Positions 35,300 through 45,500 of a stretch of DNA of 64,000 nt are shown here, piece after piece. The stretch is taken from the NCBI GenBank assembly GCA_036924285.1, contig JAYKYS010000014.1:8246001-8310000 (forward strand), read 5' to 3'. The notes beneath the pieces were generated by a model. That model saw only the letters and a list, made by a program, of their open reading frames with translations. It had not been told where the DNA came from and made no database searches. Positions within the stretch are counted from its first letter, which is position 1. Every line of letters starts with the position of its first letter. A program made the position numbers and the translations under genes. Source of the stretch: Asterella californica (Eukaryota; Streptophyta; Marchantiopsida; Marchantiales; Aytoniaceae).

Positions 35300-36400
35300 T
35301 CAAGGAGAGACATCCTCAATCATTCCCTTTCCATCAGATGCATCAAAGAAAAAGTAGTTCTTGATCGGTTCTCCTTTGCATGACAAAAGTTTCAGCACCT
35401 CCTGGAAAAAAAGGTCCATTCAGGTCAATGTCATTCAGTGGTTGCCCAAGAGCACCTTAGAAGTTTAGCTTGGTTCTCGAATTTCGTCATTACACGTTAG
35501 AGACTCGGGAGAACGAACAAAAATCTTGCTTCCCTCGACACCATAATTTTTTCCAAACGAAAAGGTCTTGCTCATGCATTTCCGTTTGCTCCCCATTCAT
35601 ATTTCTCCCTAAACTGCAAGTGATTAAACATAAGGTCTTCAAATAGCTTCAATCTTACCTGGCCAAGAATACCTCCCATAATTGCACACACAGGAGAGAG
35701 TTCGAACGTCCCAGCTTCAGCAATTTTCTTCAAGAGAGTCTCCAAAGCGGATGACATAGGCAATCCCTGCCGTAACCGTAAACACAGATCAGTGACTCGT
35801 ATCAACATGAGTAAGTGCGCAAGAGAACACAACTTACCTTCTCACCCGACTGAAGGGGTGTGGGTGAGATTGCACCATATGCAATCCTGATATGGACTAT
35901 GGCCACAAGGGTAAACAAAGGTCTATGATTCACAAACCTTATTAACATGGGTATGTATGCAAAGACAACACAACTTTCCATCTGTGTGGGTGAGATGGCA
36001 ACATACGCAATCCCCGTTATGGATTATGGCCACAACGGTAAGCACAGTTCTCTGACTCATAAACGTTATTAACATGGGCACGGTGCAAAGACAACAACAC
36101 TTCCACCTCACCCACACTGACGGAAAGGTGACACCCTTGAGATTTCTCCACTGAAATTTTATCCCCTTCAAATCCCCTACGGTTTATACCACACACAGCT
36201 AGCTAGCAGGAAAGCTCGCGTTGTCCACTACAGGAAGTATAAGATAAAAACCTCTTCTTGGAGACGCTAGGTGCCGAAGGCTAGCAAAGCCGGCAAATCA
36301 CTAGTGGAAAGTTGACTTGGTTCTCGATTCTCCTTTTGCTCGTACTCGTCCACGACTGCAAGAGCACAGTACAAGAGCTTCCAAGAGCTCAGCAAGAAAC
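35300..36400 (-). pseudogene. SAE1: SUMO-activating enzyme subunit 1, C-terminal exons
   Basis: SAE1 pairs with SAE2 to activate SUMO by adenylation. The minus strand shows an exon at about 36,400-36,275 (KLLYCALAVVDEYEQ, STSDLPALLAF). A second is at 35,766-35,659 (LLKKIAEAGTFELSPVCAIM, then GGILGQ), with an AG acceptor and a GTAAG donor. The last exon, 35,401-35,300, gives EVLKLLSCKGEPIKNYFFFD and ends MIEDVSP-stop after a TTTTTTTCCAG acceptor. All match the C-terminal third of the family. No N-terminal ThiF-fold ATP-binding region could be read up to 36.9 kb, where the inverted-repeat arm begins, so the gene appears truncated. The right edge of the segmental duplication (35,420) falls inside its last intron. 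Confidence 0.8.
35775..36130. repeat. ~125-bp diverged tandem repeat inside SAE1 intron
   Basis: Three units share 'tatggccacaa-ggtaa-caca-gtct-tgactca', 'attaacatgg' and 'gtgggtgagat'. Complementary CTCACCC and GGGTGAG blocks could fold. The array occupies the intron between the two upstream SAE1 exons seen here. Confidence 0.65.
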
Positions 36401-36905
36401 CCCGTCCTCACTGTGACACACTGAAAAGACCATCTTATTCCTAGAAGAATCTAGGCTTGCTATCCAAACCCAAAGGGAAAAGAAAATGTTATCAACTGAT
36501 GATGCCATGTCAACGATGACCATATGAAATCTGCAAGGGTAACCGAGGGTGAGCAAATTCTGACGCTGTCCAGCTAGGGGTAACATTTTGATAACTCGGA
36601 CTTCTTAAGGCGGATGCCATACGCATCAGTGGTAGTCGCAAACTCACGGTACCAGTTCCGATTCGGATTATGACAGTAATAACTGTCAATTCACTAATCG
36701 TGATCCTTGCACTAACGACAGCTACAACGATCAGACAGATGAATTGACAAAGTTCTAACAACAAACAGCATCAACCAAAAGGTTGGAATCCGACTTATAT
36801 TTCATTATCATTGTCCATTTTGTTCCGCACCTTTAACGCTTGCTTTATGTGTTCATTTGGCTTTGAACTGCGTTGTATCTAGACCTTGTGGATGTTATCA
36901 GTCAG
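36401..36905. other. No gene seen
   Basis: Minus-strand frames at 36,389-36,586 and 36,510-36,764 are open but do not resemble the SAE1 N-terminal region expected here. The break between gene fragment and inverted-repeat arm lies in this interval. Confidence 0.35.
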
Positions 36906-37205
36906 GAGACCCGCATTGTGATACGACTTCTTCATCTTTTGCTTTGCAAATAATGACATCCATCAAGCGAACTCAAAGAACGCTCCCTATCATACTGAAT
37001 ATTATTCAGTGTGGTAGGGTATTATGATCTTGTTCCCCTAAAAGTGATCAATATGCCAGTAGAGATATCTCATGAATGATGTTTTTATCAAACACAGGTT
37101 GGACGTGCTGGTCTTCACACTCAGCACATTCTGGAAGTGAAAGGTTATGAAATCTTCCAACTGCGGTAGGGTTTACGTGCTTATTTGCTCTCATTTTGAA
37201 GCTTG
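36906..37205 (-). repeat. Right arm of ~295-bp inverted repeat
   Basis: Reverse complement of 18,522-18,816, with the same ~48-residue frame on the minus strand (MRANKHVN, FHNLSLPE). It lies just left of duplication copy B as its partner lies left of copy A, but inverted. A single simple tandem duplication therefore cannot explain both. Confidence 0.75.
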
Positions 37206-37244
37206 TGTTATACAACAGACGAGACAACAGATTAAGTATCTGCA

Positions 37245-37365
37245 ATGGTGGCCAATGGATGGTTCAAACTCTGAGGATGGTTTATCATCAGAGTCAGGAT
37301 CACTCATGGACCATCGTGAACTCCAACTGTACCAAGACTTCACTGTACTGTAAATTGGAAGTTCT
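37245..37365 (-). repeat. Extra copy of Trp/Ser/Asp-rich module
   Basis: The minus strand reads IYSTVKSWYSWSSRWSMSDP followed by DSDDKPSSEFEPS. This is homologous to the two tandem ~40-residue modules at the C-terminus of the 43,302-45,500 ORF. It lies between the inverted-repeat arm and the left edge of copy B and has no counterpart at copy A. Confidence 0.75.
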
Positions 37366-37368
37366 CCG

Positions 37369-37821
37369 TGGCACACATTGACACGGAGAGCATTTGTTGC
37401 TACTGGAGACAAAGTCGAAGTCGAGAACATCATGGATGGGATAATCTTTTGGAGATTAGTTCATTTTTGTGCACTTTATGAGCATTGCATCGAAGAGGAA
37501 GTACAAAGCAAGGTGCAAGTCAAAGGAAAGAAACAAGATTTTAGTCGTAAACAGACTCGCGTGCACGAAACGGAGGAGAGGAATGAGGATGAAATCCAGA
37601 AAGGAGAACTCAGCAAGGATCAGGATATTGAGACGGATCGAGACCAGTGCAAGTTGTTGGCATCAGAAGAGATGAATGAAGCGACAGATCGAGGAAAGAT
37701 GTTTACTGCAGAAAGAGGACAGCAACCAGATAACTGCAACATAGACAAAGTTTTAGTTCAGTGCTACAACATGATCCATCAGGTGGAAAAGAAAGAGTCG
37801 GTGACAGACGCAAAAGAGTAG
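37369..37821 (+). pseudogene. Lys/Glu-rich hypothetical protein, truncated copy B
   Basis: Same protein as at 19,607-20,317, without its start codon. It is cut short by a 17-bp deletion near 37,808 that puts a TAG in frame at 37,819. Sequence downstream of the stop still matches copy A, in another frame. Confidence 0.5.
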
Positions 37822-38551
37822 CAAGTTAGAAAAGAACTTACCGATAAGAGAAAAATGGCTGAGCACAGATGACAAGAGATGCACACGGAGCACTGGTGAC
37901 AAGCGTGCAGTTGTTAGTCCCAAGCAGAAACAGCAGATGGTAAACAACCATCGTCCGGAACGTCCGGAATGGATGGATAGGATCAGGATTTGTCATAGAG
38001 AAGCAAAAATACGAAAAAATCATCTTTTAAGTTCAACATATGTTCCAGGGAATATCAAACTCTCTCCTAGAGAAATATCTTAGAGTTTACGAATGAGATG
38101 GAGATACTGGAAATAGAAAACATTCGTATTGTGAAGGATTGATCCAAATGATTGGGTCATCAAATATCTTAGATCACTTACGGATCGATCAAAAGTGCAT
38201 GGATGACCTTGAGGCAGATCAAAAGTGCATGGATGACCTTCAGGCAGTTGAATTCCAAGCAAGATGCACAGGTTAGGACAAAGACAGCCGGGGAGATTTG
38301 GGTACATTGCCGACTGCAAAGGCAATATCGGAATGAGCTGGATAAAAGATAAGCTGAAAGTCATTGGTGCAGGTTTGAAGAGATCATGCATGGATACTTT
38401 TAGACCTCCGGTATGTCTAGTGTTTAGTTGTCCAGAGCGTTCGGTTTCGGAGTGACAGGACACAGCAGTGAGAGCCCACTGCCCCTGAACAATGTAAGGG
38501 TGATCGAAATGATCTCCAATTCTCAACGGATTAGATACTGAGCAATATCTG

Positions 38552-39455
38552 AGTTCGTAAAAGATTACATCGCCACGCCCAAGCCAAATGGATATCAAAG
38601 TCTACACACGACGGTGATACCATTCGGCTCAAAAACGTACTTTCCTCTGGAGATACAGGTAACTGCACGTTCTTGAATAATGATTCCGGTTGTGCTTGTT
38701 GTTTGGACGTAGAAGTATGTGAGAAGTTCTGGTCTCTACTGTTTGGATATAGTCACTGAGTCCTTGTTTTGACCTCTTATTCTCGTTCATTTGAGCATGA
38801 AGTATTCGCCGTCACTTATCTTTTGTTTCTTATACTTTTGTAGATAAGAACAGAGGAGATGGATAAGGTCGCTGACTGGGGCATTGCCGCTCACCTCAGT
38901 GGAAAAGGCAACGATAATTGTAACGCAAACTCAAATGGTTCTTATTCTGGAAATGGAGTTCTTGTAACGAATGGATGCACTCAACATGGTTGGAATCAGA
39001 ATCTGAATGATGCAGAAATTGCGCGCAGGGTAAGGGAAGGACGGTTAGGCTGTTGTTCCTCTTTTGTCTTCTTTGTAAAGCTTGACGAAGTCTGAAACCC
39101 GATACATAGGACGATCTCATTGGGCGCTATCGTTGTAAATACAAGCGGCTTCTTGTTGCAGGTAAGTTGATTGAAATTCTATACGTGAATGGCAGGAGGA
39201 GTTTGTCGGCAACATGACTTCGCGAGAATTTGTCGACACGATCACCGGGGATTTACTCGGCAGTCGTGTCTTCGTCTTTACATCGAAAGGAGAGGTGAAG
39301 CCACGTTTTACTACCTGTGCTTTATTGTGTGAGGTCAGAGGGTGTACGAGAGTCTTGGCGTCTGACTATCCGTTGGAATGTTTTCCAGGTGAGAACCTTC
39401 CTAAGGGTGCCACGGTTGTCACACAGATGTCGGGAATAACATGGTAGCTGCGAAG
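38552..39455 (+). pseudogene. RSH1-like RelA/SpoT homolog fragment (copy B)
   Basis: Exons at about 38,552-38,658, 38,844-39,029 and 39,162-39,455, with the same motifs as copy A. Both inactivating features are shared: the in-frame TGA (39,172-39,174) and the ~19-base deletion after GATVV near 39,420. The lesions therefore predate the duplication. Only a few substitutions separate the copies. Confidence 0.88.
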
Positions 39456-42400
39456 GTATGCAGTCGTGCATCTCGCTTTTGGACGGGAGTAATCAGTAGG
39501 GCAGTGAGTCAAGTTTTCTTCCCGAACTTGTTTTGTAAGTTGAACCGAAGTGTGCGACGTTTAAGGGTGTTGCTGTTGCTGTTCTTGTGAGATATGAAAG
39601 TCGTTCTTGTACGGGAGGACGTTGTCCTCAGCTCTTCCAGGTTACCATACATAAGAATTTACATGGCTTTAGTCTTAAGATTCAGGAATCTCCTTCTGGA
39701 ACTTAGAATTCAGAAAGAAACGGACGGCTGATGAGTGGAATGCTCATAGATGTATAGGATAAGAGCATCTCCACCCCTATGGCGTTAAAGATAGTTTTAC
39801 TCTTTATTTTGGAGTTAGGGAATAAAGGATCTTTGTCTTAAAGATAAATTTGCCACACATATAACTTTTTTAATGGATCTTTGATATTAAAAATAATATA
39901 TAGATGAAGTGTTTCATTGCATGAAACCGATTCGTAGGTTATAACAAGGAAATCGGCAAGTCGAATCTATGAAAAGTGTCATAATGGTCTGATATTGTGT
40001 TCACAAATTTTATTGTGATTTTTAAGTTGGAGAATTACGATATTTTTCAAAGAATGTATTAAATTAGAGAGTAGTAAGAAGATTAACTGTGGGAAGGTTT
40101 TCTCTAATTGGTTAGAGGAGCTGCTCCAATGCACTATCAGAAGTGAATTATGCCTTTGGAGGGTGTCCTCGAGGCAGTAGCAGATTAGAATCTCCTAAAA
40201 TGCAATGCATTACTTTGGTGTTCACACTCAAATTTAGGTTATTTTATTCAAGTTGATTCAAACTTGGTAGTGCTGATATCTAATATGCAGCTCTCCATGC
40301 AAGTATTTGCTATGAAATAGTTAGTACATTATGCTTTCTAATTCACTATCTTATCCAATGGCATTCAAATTCAAGGCAAGCAAGGCCTTACGACCTTTAA
40401 AACCACTTAAATACTCATAGAATGAAAATCTGGAACCTGGATAGTGCTTTAGCATAAATTTCTCAGTATGGAACTATTCGAGTGATTAATTTGGACTCGG
40501 GAATTATCTCCGAATCGGAGGCTGGATTATTCACCTGGCTCAAGTTAGGGAAGTTAGTTCAAATCTAAATTATAAATAATTCTTTAACTTACGTCCATGT
40601 GCCGCAGGTTCGAATCTCGTTGCCAAGAGGGCTCAGCCAGCTTGCGGCTGCAAAAGCCCCCGCAACAAAAGAAGCCTGAACAAAACATTACAGCGGCATA
40701 GTTCCGCGCCTCACACATAAAAATTTACATAACAATGAGATTATCCCAGGGCACCCAACAAACCAGATCTCAAGACCTAAAAAGACGACCTAACTAAATT
40801 GTATCCGTTAACGAATTGTTATGTCATTTCGTATAAGTGATTATATAAAGGTAAATAGCGAGTCCTTGTTTGATTCTTTGATACGATGTTTCTTATTTCT
40901 AGTATTATTCAAGCTGATTTTTAATGTTATTTCATAATATTTAGGCCTCTTTCCCAGTGGGCATTGCTGCAGCCGTCTAGAGTCTAGACATAGCTGATGA
41001 ACGATGACAACACTGAAGCTCAGCAGCGTGACAGGCTCGGAGATCTTGTTTGCTTCGGCTAACGACCCAAGTTTTGAAGGTCTAGAACTAGTAGAGATAT
41101 TCTCCTCTCTTTGGCGTGATGAAACGGGAGGCTTCGAGATCTTTACTAGTGGGGATCTTTTCTACTAACACGTCAACTCTCTTTAGAGATAATCCTTGCT
41201 CATCAGAAATCCAGGGTTGCGGTAGATCATCATCCCATCTTCTGGCTTGATGTTACGGGAATGCATTAAACTAAGTCTTTTTACTATTAGAGGTGTCCAA
41301 GTGAAGAGAGAAGATTTCCGAATGTCTGAAAGGATATAAGATAGTAACGCAGTCACGTTACAGTCGAACTTTGTAATATACCATAGTTTCGTCCATGGCT
41401 TCCCTACAAGCTCTGAAAAGAAAAGGTAACACCTGTGCCACGCGGATACACGTGTGGAAATGTTTACAGGGCGACCCTTAACGCAAAGAAAAAAGAAAAG
41501 TCGATGTAGATATCTGTCGAAGGAAAAATGAAAGGGTAATCCTACCGTCATCTTTTGAGATGATCGCAAAGATTTAGGCTGTATTTGTATCCGAAGGTTA
41601 ACCTTCGCTTAACCTTAAGCTTCTTCGATCAGTAAATATAAGAAGCTGTAGCTCGGACGACTATCTAAACTTCTGCACCATCGGCTGAATATACAGGACT
41701 TATCTGCGATGGCATCCGCAACCGAGAATCATAAAACTTACCGTTGTCGTGTTTCTGCACTTTACTGTTATACCAGTTGGTACTGATGAGGCATGGGAGT
41801 CAAAACAGTTACGAATATGTGAACGGAAAAACAACGAAACTAATGTATAAATATGGTACATGCGGCTTCCATACACATACATCTTCTCATACAAACAGGA
41901 CAGAGAGACAACCCGAACAGGATAACTACTAACATCTAATTACATTTTCTTTTTTATTATTCGATCTATTAATATCTATTAATTACTTTATGGTTTCACC
42001 CGACGTAGTGTATAATTACGTTCTTTACGTAAAGTGAACACCGATAGTCTGATAATCGACCAGTGTCGATATAGATGAAGGTAATTTTGTTCGCTACCCT
42101 CGTAATTCAAGTAGACTTTCCCTTCTACGAATATCTGAGACTGAATCCTCACAAAACGACACGTCTCTGTGGTCACTTGCCTTGCGCCTTCGGAAGGAAT
42201 GATTTCTTGGCAGTGGAAGTAGTCGCAAAAGAATCTAAGCTTAAGGAGCGACTGGTTACTGTATTCTGCTTAGTGAGGTCAGCTTGAAAGCATGAGCAGC
42301 GGCTGAAGCTAGCTGTTGTGGACTGCTGAACTCTAATGCGAACGGTGGATTTTTAAAACTACAGCTCAGGTTTAAGTTGACGTTGCTAGCTAGACGGTAT

Positions 42401-43301
42401 GTAATCAGCAAGAGCTGCTTAATATCCTGTGACTGTTCAAGCTTGTCCATCTCGAATCATCTCAGCCTTACAGATATCAGACTTGATCATTATGTATAGC
42501 ATATTAGCTTGAGATAATACATTACATGCAGTGGCTGCCTGCGAGAACGTAACACCTTAACAATTATATACGACCATCATGACAATGTTATACTACTAAG
42601 ATCAAATCAGTTTTCCTCGGTATTTGGTCGTGGTGAATTTGCTGACAGCCACAGATCTGTCAGTGAGTATATACTTATTAGTTATGCCTAGATAGCTTGC
42701 AGTTTGAGGTTTGCTTTTCTGACTCACTTGGTAGTTACCTCAAGCTCCATATCGTTCAACCCGCTTCCATCTTGTGCGAGGAGCCAGCAGTCATGATCAG
42801 ACTCAGATCAGTGGTGAAGTGGATCTTCTGAGTTCAAATGATTACTGGTCTTTACTGATGTGCCGTAGCAAACACACATGTACATCGATCCGACAACATT
42901 CAGTCTGACGGTGACATATGCACGAGCCGGATGCAACGAAACATGATACGAGTGCTGACCTCGCACCTGTCAAGCTCTTGCACAGCGAACAAGTCAACTT
43001 CGAATTCCCACTACCATTTGTTCAGACAAACTGAAACACAAGCCGAGGTTCCACTGATTGAGAGTATAGCTTAAAACCTCCGTAAATCTTGAAACAACCT
43101 CACAAAAACTGCAAACTATCAAACGTCCTTCTTTACAGATGTCTGTGGAAAAAGAAAAACATAGAATTCATATATATATATATACTTAAAAACTTGACAA
43201 TGCATATGGAACGATAGAAAGTAGCTCCATGTTTCTGAAAGTTCTAAACTACGTACCTAGCAACATATATAGTCTTTAAACTCTTATATCTGTGACATGA
43301 T
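39456..43301. other. Intergenic DNA of copy B
   Basis: Counterpart of 21,684-25,986 without the MITE-like insertion. Near 40,600-40,680 copy B has GGTTCGAATCTCG plus a short GC-rich stretch absent from copy A. That motif matches the B box of RNA polymerase III promoters, but no full tRNA fold was found. No gene is supported beyond the short conserved frames noted for copy A. Confidence 0.4.
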
Positions 43302-45500
43302 TCAAAAGTAAAAGTACAAGAATGTACTCACTGTATCCATTGGATCAATATCTGAGTCTAAGTATGGTTCATCATCGGACTCAGGAACGCTCCAGGACCA
43401 TCTCGAACTCCACCAAGACTTTAGTCTACTGTAAATCGTAAACTTCATCGGTTCAGTTTCAAAGTCTGAAGATTGTTCACCATCAGACTCAGGATCACTC
43501 CTGGACCAACGCGAACTCCATCGGTACCAAGACTTCACTGTACTGTAAATAGTAAACTTTTCTTCTTCATCGCACTTCTCCTTCTGGAACTTCTCTTTGT
43601 CCCAATTCCGATTGCAATTTCCCAAAAGTCCCTTGAGTGAAGTGTATTTTGTTGCTGACGGTAAATTTGGCTGCAAGATCTTTGCAGATGCTTCTGATGA
43701 ACCCCAGGAAAAATATTTCCTTAGCTGATATTCATGTGAAATCTTCTCTCTGTATCTATTACTGGATTCTTCCTTGGTTCGGGCAGAGACTATAACGTCG
43801 ACATAATTGTTTGCCTCATCACTTCCCAACGTAGAAAGCGGATTTACTGCCGAACTTGTAGATCCTATCGGGATCGATATCCCCTCTTCCACTCCATACC
43901 ATTTCGCATCATAGAGGGAAATTAAATACTCCACGTCTGTTTTCGACTGAGTTTCTCGTTCGTGAGCCGATTCGCCTGATTTGGACTGCGAAAGCTGAGT
44001 AACTATCTCCATCTCGCACTTCTCCTTCTGGAACTTCTCTTTGTCCCAATTCCAATTGCAATTTCCCACGGCCAGCTGTTCCTTCAGTGAAGTGTATTTT
44101 GTTGCTGAAGGTAAATTTGGCTGCAAGATCTTTGCAGATGCTTCTGATGAACCCCAGGAAAAATATTTCCTTAGCGGAGATTCATGTGAAATCTTCTCTC
44201 TGTATCTATTACTGGATTCTTCCTTGGTTCGGGCAGAGACTAGAACGTCGACATAATTGTTTGCCTCATCACTTCCCAACATAGAAAGCGGAGTTACTGC
44301 CGAACTTGTAGATCCTATCGGGATCGATATCCCCTCTTCCACTCCATACCATTTCGCATCATAGAGGGAAATTAAATACTCCACGTCTGTTTTCGACTGA
44401 GTTTCTCGTTCGTGAGCCGATTCGCCTGATTTGGACTGCGAAAGCTGAGTAACTATCTCCATCTCGCACTTCTCCTTCTGGAACTTCTCTTTGTCCCAAT
44501 TCCAATTGCAATTTCCCACGGCCAGCTGTTCCTTCAGTGAAGTGTATTTTGTTGCTGAAGGTAAATTTGGCTGCAAGATCTTTGCAGATGCTTCTGATGA
44601 ACCCCAGGAAAAATATTTCCTTAGCGGAGATTCATGTGAAATCTTCTCTATGTATCTATTACTGGATTCTTCCTTGGTTCGGGCAGAGACTAGAACGTCG
44701 ACATAATTGTTTGCCTCATCACTTCCCAACATAGAAAGCGGAGTTACTGCCGAACTTGTAGATCCTATCGGGATCGATATCCCCTCTTCCACTCCATACC
44801 ATTTCGAATCATAGAGGGAAATTAAATACTCCATGTCTGTTTTCGACTGAGTTTCTCGTTCGTGAGCCGATTCGCCTGATTTGGACTGCGAAAGCTGAGT
44901 AACTATCTCCATCTCGCACTTCTCCTTCTGGAATTTCTCTTTGTCCCAATTCCAATTGCAACTTCCCACGGCCAGTTCTCCCTTCTCTGAAATCATCAGT
45001 GAAGTGTAATTTGATCCTGATGGTAACTTTCGCTGCAAGATCTTTGCAGATGCTTCTGATGAACCCCAAGAAAAATATTTCCTTAGCGGATATTCATGTG
45101 AAATCTTCTCTCTGTATCTATTACTGGATTTTTCCTTGGTTCTAGTCTTGGTTTCGGTAGAGACTAGAACGTCGACATAATTGCTTTCCAACGTAGAAAG
45201 CGGATTTACGGCCGAACTTGTAGATCCTATCGGGATCGACATCCCTTCTTCCACTCCATACCATTTCGCATCATAGAGGGAAATTAAATACTCCACGTCT
45301 GTTTTCGACTGAGTTTCTCGTTCTTGAGTCGATTCGTTTGATTTGGACTGCGAAAGCTGAGTCGACTCTTTCCAGTCGGGAGGGACAGGAGCTGATTTCT
45401 CATCAATGATGAATGTGTTTTCCAAAGGACACATATTAACACTCACGAACTCAGCAATGCTGAGTACTGTAGACCACGCTTTTGCTGCACATGCAGCCAT
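43302..45500 (-). CDS. Internally repeated hypothetical protein, 732 aa (copy B)
   Basis: An uninterrupted minus-strand frame from an ATG at 45,500. After an N-terminal ~45 residues (AACAAKAWSTVLSIAEF) come four repeats of about 150 residues, each with TQLSQSKS, KWYGVEEG, SSNRYREKISHE, YFSWGSSEASAKIL and NWNWDKEKFQKEKC. Two ~40-residue Trp/Ser/Asp-rich modules follow (KSWYRWSSRWSRSDPESD). The last codons include ACA-GTGAGT, a good splice donor near 43,336, so the exon may end there rather than at the stop at 43,302. The frame also continues open upstream of the ATG (KEITGEQGIG), so the real start may lie further up. No known domain is recognised. Repeats 2 and 3 are almost identical, which indicates recent expansion. 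Confidence 0.55.
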   Translation of the reverse strand: MAACAAKAWSTVLSIAEFVSVNMCPLENTFIIDEKSAPVPPDWKESTQLSQSKSNESTQERETQSKTDVEYLISLYDAKWYGVEEGMSIPIGSTSSAVNPLSTLESNYVDVLVSTETKTRTKEKSSNRYREKISHEYPLRKYFSWGSSEASAKILQRKLPSGSNYTSLMISEKGELAVGSCNWNWDKEKFQKEKCEMEIVTQLSQSKSGESAHERETQSKTDMEYLISLYDSKWYGVEEGISIPIGSTSSAVTPLSMLGSDEANNYVDVLVSARTKEESSNRYIEKISHESPLRKYFSWGSSEASAKILQPNLPSATKYTSLKEQLAVGNCNWNWDKEKFQKEKCEMEIVTQLSQSKSGESAHERETQSKTDVEYLISLYDAKWYGVEEGISIPIGSTSSAVTPLSMLGSDEANNYVDVLVSARTKEESSNRYREKISHESPLRKYFSWGSSEASAKILQPNLPSATKYTSLKEQLAVGNCNWNWDKEKFQKEKCEMEIVTQLSQSKSGESAHERETQSKTDVEYLISLYDAKWYGVEEGISIPIGSTSSAVNPLSTLGSDEANNYVDVIVSARTKEESSNRYREKISHEYQLRKYFSWGSSEASAKILQPNLPSATKYTSLKGLLGNCNRNWDKEKFQKEKCDEEEKFTIYSTVKSWYRWSSRWSRSDPESDGEQSSDFETEPMKFTIYSRLKSWWSSRWSWSVPESDDEPYLDSDIDPMDTVSTFLYFYF
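43560..45370. repeat. 450-bp tandem repeat, four units (copy B)
   Basis: The landmark TTGGACTGCG recurs at 43,981, 44,431, 44,881 and 45,343, with periods of 450, 450 and 462. The period is a multiple of three, so the minus-strand frame runs through all units. Copy A has three units (26,666, 27,117 and 27,578). Confidence 0.93.

Larger units (their letters stand above)
19608..35420 (+). repeat. Segmental duplication, copy A (15.8 kb)
   Basis: Collinear and in the same orientation as 37,369-55,824, near-identical over most of its length. The left edge is TGGCACACATTG (19,608); the right edge is AAGGTCCATT (ending 35,420), after which the copies diverge. Differences include a 470-bp insertion at 21,907-22,376 and about 2.6 kb of AT-rich DNA (28,664-31,270) present only here. 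Tandem-repeat number also differs, and a Copia element is present only in B. Confidence 0.93.

Noticed and set aside
44041..44734. Plus-strand frames repeated inside the 450-bp array
   Set aside because: They are antisense shadows of the minus-strand repeat ORF; they recur only because the DNA repeats.
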